Below, piece by piece: positions 49,045-58,794 of a DNA stretch of 64,000 bases. The position numbers were made by a program, and so were the translations under genes. A model generated the notes under the pieces. The model had not been told where the DNA came from. It saw only the letters and a program-made list of their open reading frames with translations, and did no database searches. This DNA is from an uncultured Alphaproteobacteria bacterium. Its GTDB lineage: Bacteria > Pseudomonadota > Alphaproteobacteria > Paracaedibacterales > CAITNM01. How positions within the stretch are numbered: the first letter of the stretch is position 1; the number at the start of each line of letters is the position of its first letter. The stretch spans positions 119,839 to 183,838 of the forward strand of contig CAIQTY010000025.1 of the NCBI GenBank assembly GCA_903874955.1, given 5' to 3'.

Positions 49045-50919
49045 TTATAAATTATATTCCTTTCGCCATTGCTGCAAAATCAGTAACAACCAGATTTTAT
49101 ATTGCTCGTTATGAAGCCCTGTTTGGTGGCGCTGCCAAGTTGACTGAATAGCTTGTTTGGTTAAACCAAATTCTTCCAGTGATGAAGACATCAGTAAATC
49201 GTTTGCCCAAGGCTTTAGATCTGATCGTAGCCAGGCATCTATAGGAACACCAAAACCCATTTTAGGTCGGTTAAATAACTGTTCAGGAACATATTTTTTT
49301 AAAATTTCCCTTAAAATCCATTTGCCTTTTCCATGACGAATTTTAAGATGCTGAGGCAACTGCCACGCTAAGGAGATAAGTCTATGATCTAGCAAGGGTA
49401 CGCGTGCTTCTAAACTTACTTCCATGCTAGCTCGGTCAACTTTGGTGAGGATGTCTCCTGGAAGATAGGTCAACATATCCCAAAATTGAAAATTTTCAAT
49501 ACTATCGCTTAGCCCTGGATGAATATCAAAATTATTATCTGTTCCAAGTTCCCAATGTTGCACTAACATACGATAGCAATTCTGAAGATCCCCACCTTCG
49601 AATAACCTAATACCGCGACTAATTTTATCAGCTAAATGTTTAGGTGCTCCTGGAATTTTTTCAAAAAGTCCCCAAAACTTAGCGGGGATATGGCGCAAAT
49701 GTGGAATAAGCTTTTTTATCAGAGCAGGAGTATGATGTTGATATTTCCAAAGTTTTTGGCCAACGGTATAGCGGTTATAGCCGGCAAAGAGCTCATCCCC
49801 CCCATCACCAGAAAGGCTAACCGTAACTTTTTCCCTGGCTAGCTTTGATACTAAATAGGTCGGTATTTGCGAAACATCCGCAAACGGTTCATCAAACATC
49901 GAAGCCAGCTTTGGGATAACTTCTTGCGCTTGCTGAGAGGTGACATAAAATTCTTGATGTTCTGTTTTTAAGTGATCAGCAATTTTTTTGGCAAAAGGCG
50001 CTTCGTTATAACCAGCAACGTCAAAGCCAATAGAAAAAGTCTTAATCGGATCAGCTGATTGCAACTGCATCAAGCTAACCACAAGGGAACTATCAATACC
50101 CCCTGAAAGAAACGCCCCTAAGGGGACATCAGCTTGGCAACGCCGTTTAACGGCATCTTTTAACAGATCATGAGTGGTATCGGTCCACTGCTGGTCAGTT
50201 TTATCGACTTTTTGACTTTTGGCACGGGTAATTTCTTCGGATAAATCCCAGTACGCTGTTTTTTTAATTTCACCATCGGATCTAAGTTCCACCAGCGTTC
50301 CTGGTTTAACTTTTTGCAAATTTTCAAATATACAAGCTGTTTCTGGAACATATCCGTAGGTTAGAAATTCTTTTACAGCTGATGGATTTAATTTGTTTTC
50401 CCAAGCCGGATGAGGCATAAGGCTCTTAGGTTGGGAGCCAAAAAGCCATACGTTATTCATGCAGCCAAAATACAGGGGTTTTATACCAATTCGATCCCTA
50501 ACTAGGGTAAGCGTTCGAGTTTGTTTATCCCACACGACAAATGCAAACATACCGATGAATTGTTTGACTGATGATTCAATTCCCCATGCATCGAAACAAT
50601 TGAGCATAATTTCAGTATCGCTATGGCCTTTCAAAGGCACATGTCCTAGTGCACTTTTTAGTTCCAACCCATTAAAAACCTCTCCGTTATAAACCATGAT
50701 GTAACGGCCGGATGGAGATTCCATAGGCTGATGTCCGGCAGGTGATAAATCAACAATTGAAAGGCGCCTGTGCGCTAAAGCAATATGTTGCTCTTGATCA
50801 ATCCAAACACCATAGGAATCAGGACCACGAGACTGAATTTTTTCAGCCATGTGCTTGGCAAGGCCTTCGTTAACTAAAAATTTTTCTTGAGGATCCCAAA
50901 AACCAGCAATACCGCACAT
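49045..50919 (-). CDS. asnB: asparagine synthase (glutamine-hydrolysing)
   Basis: MCGIAGFWDPQEK; HRRLSIVDLSPAGHQPM; LGAFLSGGIDSSLVV. Confidence 0.95.
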   Translation of the reverse strand: MCGIAGFWDPQEKFLVNEGLAKHMAEKIQSRGPDSYGVWIDQEQHIALAHRRLSIVDLSPAGHQPMESPSGRYIMVYNGEVFNGLELKSALGHVPLKGHSDTEIMLNCFDAWGIESSVKQFIGMFAFVVWDKQTRTLTLVRDRIGIKPLYFGCMNNVWLFGSQPKSLMPHPAWENKLNPSAVKEFLTYGYVPETACIFENLQKVKPGTLVELRSDGEIKKTAYWDLSEEITRAKSQKVDKTDQQWTDTTHDLLKDAVKRRCQADVPLGAFLSGGIDSSLVVSLMQLQSADPIKTFSIGFDVAGYNEAPFAKKIADHLKTEHQEFYVTSQQAQEVIPKLASMFDEPFADVSQIPTYLVSKLAREKVTVSLSGDGGDELFAGYNRYTVGQKLWKYQHHTPALIKKLIPHLRHIPAKFWGLFEKIPGAPKHLADKISRGIRLFEGGDLQNCYRMLVQHWELGTDNNFDIHPGLSDSIENFQFWDMLTYLPGDILTKVDRASMEVSLEARVPLLDHRLISLAWQLPQHLKIRHGKGKWILREILKKYVPEQLFNRPKMGFGVPIDAWLRSDLKPWANDLLMSSSLEEFGLTKQAIQSTWQRHQTGLHNEQYKIWLLLILQQWRKEYNL

Positions 50920-50997
50920 AACTTTTTATAAAAACTGAAAACTAGTGCAAACCTAGCAAAGATAAACGATACAATAAAGCAACTAAACTGCAAATTT

Positions 50998-51073
50998 TGG
51001 CGTCCCCAACGGGATTCGAACCCGTGTTGCCGCCTTGAAAGGGCGATGTCCTAGGCCTCTAGACGATGGGGAC
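50998..51073 (-). tRNA. tRNA-Glu (anticodon UUC), CCA encoded
   Basis: Minus strand GTCCCCATCGTCTAGAGGCCTAGGACATCGCCCTTTCAAGGCGGCAACACGGGTTCGAATCCCGTTGGGGACGCCA folds as a cloverleaf. Confidence 0.95.
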
Positions 51074-51249
51074 TTGCAAAGAATATAAGATGAAATTATT
51101 CTCGCGTCAAGAAAATTGCTTCCTTAATTGACGAATTGTAAACAAGATCGCTGAGAGATCAAAAGATTAACTTCCAATACAATCCCTTGAATAGCTATTA
51201 CGATAAAGTCATGGTATTATTTTCGTTAGAATTTAAGCATTAATAATTA

Positions 51250-52563
51250 ATGAAAGCTGTCGTTATTTTAAGCGCTGGACACGGCAAGCGCATGAAGAGC
51301 CCTATCCCGAAAGTACTCCATAAGGTTGCAGGAAAGTCCATGTTGAAGTGGGTCTTAGATGCAATCGATATTTTGAAAGCAGATCAGGTCATTGTGGTCA
51401 CTTCACCCGAACTAAAGAATCATGCAATACTAAAAAATGTTGATGTTGTTGTTCAAGAAATCCCCCTTGGAACTGGTGATGCCCTAAAAATTGCCTGTGA
51501 AAAATTAAAAAAAGATATTCAAAAAGTTTTTTTATTGTGTGCCGACACCCCGCTTTTAGACCCTGTCGACCTTAAAAATTTAGAATTTTCAAAAGCTGAT
51601 CTTACCATCATGGGTATGGAGATTGATGACCTCAATAAAACCTACGGTCGTATTGAATGCAACGTTAAAGGAACGCCGATCTCAATAATAGAAACAAAAC
51701 ATAACGAACAGGCCAAAGCCATTTCGGTTGCAAATGCTGGAGCCTATCAGTTCAGTGCAGAAATGCTGAAAACCCTTTTGCCTGAGTTGAGCGTTAACGC
51801 TGAATCAGGAGAGGTTTATGCAACTGATTTAGTCGAATTTGCCTTTGCAAAAAAATATACGACCGAACTTGTGTTAGCAAAAGAAGAAAATTTTCTTGGG
51901 GTTAATACCCTTTCGGAATTGGCTCAAGCAGAAAAAATAATGCAAACACGCATAAAAAATAACCATATGCTCAATGGTGTTTATTTCATTTTGCCTGAAA
52001 CAACATATGTGAATTACGATGCTGAAATAGGTGCAGGAACTTTAATTGAGCAATCCGTACATATTGGCGAAAATGTGTATATAGAAGGTGGCGCAAAAAT
52101 ATTGGGATTTTCTTATATTTCTGATTGCACCATTGAAAAAGGAGCTAATGTAGGTCCGTTTGCGCATTTACGAGGCAATGTTGTGGTAGAAGAAAAAGCT
52201 TCCATTGGAAATTTCGTTGAAATAAAGGGCGCAAATATTGGAAAAAACGCAAAAATAAAACATCTTAGCTACATCGGAGACGCAACAATCGGCGAGAACA
52301 CCAACATTGGTGCAGGCGCGATTACATGTAATTACAATGGATTTGAAAAGTTCAAAACCCATATCGGTAAGAATGTAATGGTTGGAGTAAACAGTACACT
52401 AATCGCCCCTATTTCTATTGGCAACGGCGCATATATTGCAGCAGGAAGCGTTATTAGCGAAGATGTAGGAGCCGATAACTTGGCGATTTCAAGAACACAG
52501 CAACAGGAGAAAAATGCATGGGCTTCGGCTTTTCGCGAAAAACACAACAAAAAATTATCTTAG
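51250..52563 (+). CDS. glmU: bifunctional UDP-GlcNAc pyrophosphorylase / GlcN-1-P acetyltransferase
   Basis: LSAGHGKRMKSPIPKVLHKVAGKSM; hexapeptide repeats; GAGAITCNYNGFEKFKTHIG. Confidence 0.96.
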   Translation: MKAVVILSAGHGKRMKSPIPKVLHKVAGKSMLKWVLDAIDILKADQVIVVTSPELKNHAILKNVDVVVQEIPLGTGDALKIACEKLKKDIQKVFLLCADTPLLDPVDLKNLEFSKADLTIMGMEIDDLNKTYGRIECNVKGTPISIIETKHNEQAKAISVANAGAYQFSAEMLKTLLPELSVNAESGEVYATDLVEFAFAKKYTTELVLAKEENFLGVNTLSELAQAEKIMQTRIKNNHMLNGVYFILPETTYVNYDAEIGAGTLIEQSVHIGENVYIEGGAKILGFSYISDCTIEKGANVGPFAHLRGNVVVEEKASIGNFVEIKGANIGKNAKIKHLSYIGDATIGENTNIGAGAITCNYNGFEKFKTHIGKNVMVGVNSTLIAPISIGNGAYIAAGSVISEDVGADNLAISRTQQQEKNAWASAFREKHNKKLS

Positions 52564-54398
52564 TTTTTTTAAGCTTTTTGATTACACCAATATACGGAGA
52601 AAAAAAAACGTATTTCAGCCAGTACAATTCTCCACCAAAGTATAGCAAAGATTCAAAAAATTTTGAGGATGTTAATCCTCAGGCTCCTAAAGGTGGCGCC
52701 CTGAAAATTTCGGTCATCGGATCTTTTGACGGATTAAATCCATTTGTTGTCATGGGAAGTTCGCCTCCTCATGTTAGCCTTTTTTGTTTTGCAAGATTGT
52801 TTGATGAATCAAGGGATGAGGTTGATGTCAGCTATCCCTATCTCGCCAAAAACATCGATATTAGTGATGATCGCAAAACTATCACGTATGAATTACAAGA
52901 AACAGCAACTTTTTCAGATCACACCCCAATAACTGCAAAAGACGTCGTTTGGAGTTTTAATTTTTTGATCAAGATCAATCCATTAATGAAAACTTACTAC
53001 AAAGATATTGAAAAAGTTGAAGACGTCAATAAACACACCGTTAGGTTTCATAGTAAAAATCCTCAAAACAAAGAATTACCGAGGATACTTGGGCAGCTAA
53101 GTATTTTTCCAAGCAAATTTTTTCAAACGCATATGACTGAAAATGGAATAATTCGGGAACCGTTTCCCGTGAGCGGTCCATACAAAATCACTACCGTCGA
53201 TTTTGGGCGAACAATTGTTTTTGAGCGAGTAAAAAACTGGTGGGGAGAAAAAATTCCCACGAACGTTGGTTTATACAATTTTGATACAATTGAACTACAG
53301 TACTTCCGCGATAGAACTGCCGGATTTGAAAGCTTTTTGGCAGGAAATGCAAACGTGTGGATTGAAACATCGGCGAATAAATGGCACACAGCATACGACA
53401 GCGATACAATCAAAAACGGTAAAATTATCAAAAAAATACTTCCTGATAACAATCACTTTGCCACCAGAGCATTTGCATTCAACTTAAGAAAAGTAAAATT
53501 TCAGGATATTAGAGTTAGAAAAGCTATATCAATTCTTTTCAATTTTGAAAGTTTAAACAAAACCGCATTTTATAGCGAATACTCCAGATTAAATAGCTAT
53601 TATGGAGATCAAGAACTAGCGCACAAAGATGCATTAAAAGGTAATGAACTTAAACTTTTGCAACCCCACAGAGATAAAGTACCAAGTGAAGTCTTTGGTG
53701 CATCATTCAAGAATCCAGTTTACTTAGAAAATATTATTCCAAGAGAAACCTTGAAAGAAGCTTTGAATTTATTAAAAGAAGCTGGTTGGGAAATTAAAGA
53801 TAAAAAACTAACCAATAAAGATGGTGAAATTTTTGAAATCACTTTCCCCTATGCCGAAGCACAAATGGAAAAGGTTATTCTTCATCTGCAACGAAATTTA
53901 GAAGTTGCGGGGATTAATTTAAGACCTCGACAAGTAGATACATCTACTTATGTAGAAATGATTGATCAATTTGATTTCGATATTGCCATGGTAATTATTG
54001 GACAAAGTCATACTTTAGGCAATGAACAGCGTGAATACTTTGGCAGCAGATCAGCTCATATAAAAGGCTCTAAAAACCTTGCAGGAATTGAAAATCCCAT
54101 TTTAGACGAATTAATTGAAAAATTAATTATCGCTCCAGATTATCAAGCCATGCTTGACTGTGCTCATGCAATAGACCGAGTGTTATGCTGGAATTATTAT
54201 ATGATTTTGAATTGGGATTTTTCTGGCATTCGCACTGCCTATTGGAATGTGTTTGCAATGCCAAAAAAACAAGCAAAATATTCTTCTTATCCACTAATCG
54301 GTTGGTGGGAGAAAAAAAATCATGTCGCAGACAAAAAAGAAGGAAAAAATCATGGATTTATTCATGATATTATTCAGAAGATAAAAGATTGGTTCTAA
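52518..54398 (+). CDS. ABC transporter substrate-binding protein (SBP_bac_5, YejA-like)
   Basis: Signal peptide; NPQAPKGGALKISVIGSFDGLNPFV; AFAFNLRKVKFQDIRVRKAISILFNFESLNK. Confidence 0.92.
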   Translation: MGFGFSRKTQQKIILVFLSFLITPIYGEKKTYFSQYNSPPKYSKDSKNFEDVNPQAPKGGALKISVIGSFDGLNPFVVMGSSPPHVSLFCFARLFDESRDEVDVSYPYLAKNIDISDDRKTITYELQETATFSDHTPITAKDVVWSFNFLIKINPLMKTYYKDIEKVEDVNKHTVRFHSKNPQNKELPRILGQLSIFPSKFFQTHMTENGIIREPFPVSGPYKITTVDFGRTIVFERVKNWWGEKIPTNVGLYNFDTIELQYFRDRTAGFESFLAGNANVWIETSANKWHTAYDSDTIKNGKIIKKILPDNNHFATRAFAFNLRKVKFQDIRVRKAISILFNFESLNKTAFYSEYSRLNSYYGDQELAHKDALKGNELKLLQPHRDKVPSEVFGASFKNPVYLENIIPRETLKEALNLLKEAGWEIKDKKLTNKDGEIFEITFPYAEAQMEKVILHLQRNLEVAGINLRPRQVDTSTYVEMIDQFDFDIAMVIIGQSHTLGNEQREYFGSRSAHIKGSKNLAGIENPILDELIEKLIIAPDYQAMLDCAHAIDRVLCWNYYMILNWDFSGIRTAYWNVFAMPKKQAKYSSYPLIGWWEKKNHVADKKEGKNHGFIHDIIQKIKDWF

Positions 54399-54401
54399 TA
54401 A

Positions 54402-55505
54402 ATGTTAGGATATATTGCACGTCGCTTTCTACTTGTAATCCCAACAGTATTAGGGATAATGCTTTTAAATTTTATTATTGTTCAAGCTGCTCCTGGTGGC
54501 CCTATTCAACAAGTAATTAGTCAAATGCGCGGTGACGCAAGTGATATAAGTGCCAGAATGGGTAATGGAGGTGATCAGGTACAGCAAGAACATTTATTTG
54601 GTACAGACCACAGCTACAGAGGAGCCCAAGGAATAGATCCAGAATTTATTAAGCAACTTGAAAAACAGTTTGGATTTGATAAACCTGCCCACGAACGCTT
54701 TTTTTTAATGCTAAAGAATTACGTTCGTTTTGACTTTGGAAAAAGTTATTTTCGTGATAGATCAGTCGTTGAAGTTGTAAAAACGAAATTACCAGTTTCT
54801 ATTTCGCTAGGACTCTGGACCACATTCCTTGTTTATTTGATTTCCATTCCCCTTGGCATTAGAAAAGCCGTTCGTGATGGAAGTAAATTTGATATTTTAA
54901 CAAGTGCGATTGTTGTGGTGGCCTATGCTGTTCCAAGTTTTTTGTTCGCTTTATTTTTAATCGTACTTTTTGCAGGTGGAAGCTTTTTTCAATTATTCCC
55001 GCTTAGAGGATTATTCTCTGACCATTGGGCAGACCTTAGTATCATTGGGAAAATTACCGATTATTTTTGGCATTTATTCCTTCCCCTGTTGGCAATGGTC
55101 ATATCGGGCTTTGCAAAACTTACACTACTTACAAAAAATTCATTCTTAGAAGAAATCAACAAGCAATATGTCACAACAGCTAGAGCAAAAGGATTAGAAG
55201 AAAAGAAAATTTTATATGGACACATTTTTCGCAATGCGATGCTTATTGTCATTGCTGGGTTTCCAGCAGCATTTGTTCATATTTTATTTACATCAAGTCT
55301 TTTAATAGAAGTATTATTTTCGCTCGATGGTCTTGGATTACTAGGGTTTGAGGCAGCAATGAGCCGTGATTATCCTGTGATGTTTGGGTGCCTTTATATG
55401 TTCACTTTATTGGGTATGTTTTTACATCTAATTGGTGACCTAATGTACATGGTTGTTGATCGAAGAATTGATTTGAATGCGAGCCGTGAATTACAAAGTC
55501 AGTAG
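54402..55505 (+). CDS. ABC transporter permease (YejB/OppB-like)
   Basis: MLGYIARRFLLVIPTVLGIMLLNFIIVQAAPGGP; EAA-loop region TTARAKGLEEKKILYGHIFRNAML. Confidence 0.93.
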   Translation: MLGYIARRFLLVIPTVLGIMLLNFIIVQAAPGGPIQQVISQMRGDASDISARMGNGGDQVQQEHLFGTDHSYRGAQGIDPEFIKQLEKQFGFDKPAHERFFLMLKNYVRFDFGKSYFRDRSVVEVVKTKLPVSISLGLWTTFLVYLISIPLGIRKAVRDGSKFDILTSAIVVVAYAVPSFLFALFLIVLFAGGSFFQLFPLRGLFSDHWADLSIIGKITDYFWHLFLPLLAMVISGFAKLTLLTKNSFLEEINKQYVTTARAKGLEEKKILYGHIFRNAMLIVIAGFPAAFVHILFTSSLLIEVLFSLDGLGLLGFEAAMSRDYPVMFGCLYMFTLLGMFLHLIGDLMYMVVDRRIDLNASRELQSQ

Positions 55506-56553
55506 TATTTTCAGAATCTTATGGTGTTTAATTGCAACATTGCAACTAAGTGCGATGATAGGATCGCACTCAGTTAAAACGCATGTATCTCTTGCATATA
55601 ATTCACCTCAACACCAAGCAGCAGGTTTAATTCAAGATAAAAATTTAAAATTCATGCAATCAGGCGTATTGGTTCGCAACAACATCGTGATCACTGCTGC
55701 ACATGGCATGGAGCTTCTGCTAAAAGCAAATTACCCCACAAAAGATTTTGGAAGCTATGTTCTGATAACGCCAAACGAACTTACTGTCACATTTTCTCCA
55801 AGTCCAAATCATGAAATAACTTACAATGTTGAAAGTATATTGCTGGATAGTCGCTACATTCGTTTTGAGCCAGGAGATCAACATAAATTCGATATTGCAA
55901 TTTTACGGTTATCAAAACCGGTAAACTTTATTGAGCCTATAGAAATTTCGGACGAATTTATTTTGGATCAAGACACTCCAATGCTAGTAATCACCTGGGG
56001 CAATGCTGACTTACCTTCGCAAAAATTGAAACGCGCGTTTTATTTATTTGAATGGACTCATTTTTTCCCCAAAGCTGATGAAGACGGATTAACAAAACTA
56101 AGAACAATTATGCTTAGTTCACTTTTTTTCGAACCAATGAATTCTTTACCAAATAATCAGCCAGGCGTTAATGAGCTGGAAAGCGTTCAACGTCGATATT
56201 TTGCGTTAAAAAGTTGGTTTAAAAATGGAAAAAAACCTTACGGCCTAGCACTTCCCGGGACAAGCGGCGCTCCTGTTTTTGCCCAAATAAATAGTACAGT
56301 TGGCGACGAAAAATTTTCTCTTTTTGGTTTAGTAATGGGTTATTCAACTCTTGGTGAACAAGAATTAGCATTACCTAAAGACAACGAAAATTTTACTGCA
56401 AATAACGCCTACAACAAATACCAAACTATTGTCACAACTCCCTTTCGTTTAGATACAGAACCTCAGGCGAACAATTCGGATTCCAAACATTTTGTTATTG
56501 ATGCTCGCTATTTACAAAGAATTGATGAGCTTTCAAATGGATCAATAAAATAA
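55477..56553 (+). CDS. trypsin-like serine protease with N-terminal signal sequence
   Basis: Triad-like motifs ITAAHGM (H), KFDIAILRL (D), ALPGTSGAPVF (S); start uncertain. Confidence 0.72.
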   Translation: MRAVNYKVSSIFRILWCLIATLQLSAMIGSHSVKTHVSLAYNSPQHQAAGLIQDKNLKFMQSGVLVRNNIVITAAHGMELLLKANYPTKDFGSYVLITPNELTVTFSPSPNHEITYNVESILLDSRYIRFEPGDQHKFDIAILRLSKPVNFIEPIEISDEFILDQDTPMLVITWGNADLPSQKLKRAFYLFEWTHFFPKADEDGLTKLRTIMLSSLFFEPMNSLPNNQPGVNELESVQRRYFALKSWFKNGKKPYGLALPGTSGAPVFAQINSTVGDEKFSLFGLVMGYSTLGEQELALPKDNENFTANNAYNKYQTIVTTPFRLDTEPQANNSDSKHFVIDARYLQRIDELSNGSIK

Positions 56554-56789
56554 TGGGAATTGTAGCGGGCATCGTTGTTTTTTCTTGCGTATGGTGGCTA
56601 GTATTTTTTATGTTTGCCTCCAGGGGAATAGAAATTGATGATAATCCAATGGTTGGAACACCCAAAGGTGCACCTAAAAATTTTTCTTTCAAAAAACGTT
56701 TTTGGAAAATCACAAAAATAACATTACTTATTTATGTTGTTCTCGATCTCCTCCTGCGCTATGACTGCTTAGTATGGATATTGGATTAA
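56553..56789 (+). CDS. DUF1467 family small membrane protein
   Basis: 78 aa, two TM helices, VWWLVFFMFASRGIE...VGTPKGAPKNFSFKKRF. Confidence 0.75.
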   Translation: MGIVAGIVVFSCVWWLVFFMFASRGIEIDDNPMVGTPKGAPKNFSFKKRFWKITKITLLIYVVLDLLLRYDCLVWILD

Positions 56790-57595
56790 AATCAGGACTT
56801 TATATTGTTCCTACACCGATAGGAAATCTTAAAGATATCACTTTAAGAGCGTTGGACTGTTTAAAATTATGCGACGTAATTTACTGCGAAGATACCCGGG
56901 TTACAGGAAAACTTTTACAAGCATACGGGATTAATAAACCTTTACAGACTTATCACGAACATAATGCCGTGAAAGCTCGCGAGCAGATCATAGAAAAAAT
57001 TATAAATGGAGCTAAAATTTGTCTCGTCAGTGACGCAGGAATGCCCCTTATATCAGATCCCGGATATAAACTTATTCGCGAATTACAGGTAAAAGGATTA
57101 TATTTCACAGCCCTACCAGGAGCATGCGCAGCAATTTCAGGTTTGTGCTTATCAGGCATGCCAACAAATCAATTTTTTTTTGCAGGTTTTTTTGAAGCAA
57201 AAACTGCAAAAAAATTCAAAGATATTCCAGCCACTATAATTTTTTATGAATCAGCACGCAGACTTTTAAAAAGTTTAGAATTAATGAAAATCACTTTCAG
57301 CAATAGAGAAGTATCAGTAGTTAGAGAAATATCAAAAATATACGAAGAGTCAATCAATGGGGAATTTGATAGAATTATAGAATTATTCACAAGCAGAAGC
57401 ACAATTAAAGGAGAAATTATTATTTGTCTTAGCCCTCCGTCCAAAAAAGAACCTGAAATAGATGATATTAACGCACAGATAGTAGAACTTCTAAAAAATT
57501 ATTCTATTAAAGATACCGCAAATATTATTAGTGTACGCAACGGTATTTCCAAAAAACAAGCTTATGACTTGGCTTTGAGTATAAAAGATGCCTAG
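56774..57595 (+). CDS. rsmI: 16S rRNA (cytidine-2'-O)-methyltransferase
   Basis: GLYIVPTPIGNLKDITLRALDCLKLCDVIYCEDTRVT; VSDAGMPLISDPGYKLI. Confidence 0.96.
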   Translation: MDIGLKSGLYIVPTPIGNLKDITLRALDCLKLCDVIYCEDTRVTGKLLQAYGINKPLQTYHEHNAVKAREQIIEKIINGAKICLVSDAGMPLISDPGYKLIRELQVKGLYFTALPGACAAISGLCLSGMPTNQFFFAGFFEAKTAKKFKDIPATIIFYESARRLLKSLELMKITFSNREVSVVREISKIYEESINGEFDRIIELFTSRSTIKGEIIICLSPPSKKEPEIDDINAQIVELLKNYSIKDTANIISVRNGISKKQAYDLALSIKDA

Positions 57596-57603
57596 AATAA
57601 CTT

Positions 57604-58794
57604 ATGCATACCTATCAGTTCAAAGCCCTCAATATCGATGGGCAAAAAGTTCAAGGAACAATTCCGGCTAATAGTCGAGAACAAGCAATCTACGGTTTAA
57701 AATTAAAACACCTACAACCTATTTATCTCCAAAAAAAGCAACTTTCTTGGTTACAGCGCTATCATTCTAATATTTGGACAATTGATTGGACAAAAGATAT
57801 GGGGCTATTTTTAAGAAAAGGTTTATCGCTGCTAGAAAGTTTGCAGGTCAGCAAGCTTCGTTTAACTAAAAAACAGCAACAATTTATTAATATACTCCTT
57901 GATGGGTTATACGCAGGCTTGCCGCTTTCGCAAATTATCAGTAAACATAAAGTTTTTCCAAAATTATTAGTGGGTCTTTTAAAAGTAGCTGAATCAACAG
58001 GCCAATATGCGGAAGCTTTTGAAGATTTTGCTTTGTTAAAAAAACAAGAAATCGAATTTTTCAAACAATTACGCACTAGTCTGCAATACCCAATTTTGTT
58101 AACAATTATGATTTTTACAATGATTTTGGGATTTAATGAATTTCTCTTTCCAGTAGTTTTAGATTTTTTTAAGAGCAACAATTTTGAACTTACGAATACA
58201 ACAATTTTTTTTCTGAAATTTGCAGAAATTTTAAAAAACACACTAAAATTATTTACGAACATACCTGTGTTACTAATTTTGAGTTTGGGAATTTATTTTT
58301 CCTCAAAAATAACAAAGGTTAAATACCTATTATCATGGCTTTTCTTCAAATTACCTTTTTTAGGAAATATTTATCTAGAAACTCTTCAAAGTCTTTACCT
58401 GAAAAGCTTTTCTATACTGTTGCAAAGGGGACACCATATAACACAAGCAGCAAATTACAGCGCAGATATCATACAAAATGATTACTTAAAAAATCAGAGT
58501 TTACTTGTAGAAAAAGCAATTCGGATTGAAGGAAAAATTAGCCAAGCACTCGCTGATTTCCTAAGTCTTCCCAAGCCTATTTACAATCTTTTGCTAACTG
58601 GCGAGACAACCGCTCAACTTGATATTTATGGTGATATTTGTTCGCAAGTTTTAAAAAACAAGTGTGAGGAGAAATTAAAAAAAATATTGGCCTGGACGGG
58701 CCCAATTTTGGTATCTATCATGGGTATAGTAATGATATTGATGGTTATTGCCGTTGTCGTACCGCTCTATGATCAAATTGCCAGAATGGATTAA
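57604..58794 (+). CDS. type II secretion system F-domain protein (GspF/PilC-like)
   Basis: MHTYQFKALNIDGQKVQGTIPANSREQAI; paired F domains with TM helices; C-terminal VVVPLYDQI. Confidence 0.88.
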   Translation: MHTYQFKALNIDGQKVQGTIPANSREQAIYGLKLKHLQPIYLQKKQLSWLQRYHSNIWTIDWTKDMGLFLRKGLSLLESLQVSKLRLTKKQQQFINILLDGLYAGLPLSQIISKHKVFPKLLVGLLKVAESTGQYAEAFEDFALLKKQEIEFFKQLRTSLQYPILLTIMIFTMILGFNEFLFPVVLDFFKSNNFELTNTTIFFLKFAEILKNTLKLFTNIPVLLILSLGIYFSSKITKVKYLLSWLFFKLPFLGNIYLETLQSLYLKSFSILLQRGHHITQAANYSADIIQNDYLKNQSLLVEKAIRIEGKISQALADFLSLPKPIYNLLLTGETTAQLDIYGDICSQVLKNKCEEKLKKILAWTGPILVSIMGIVMILMVIAVVVPLYDQIARMD

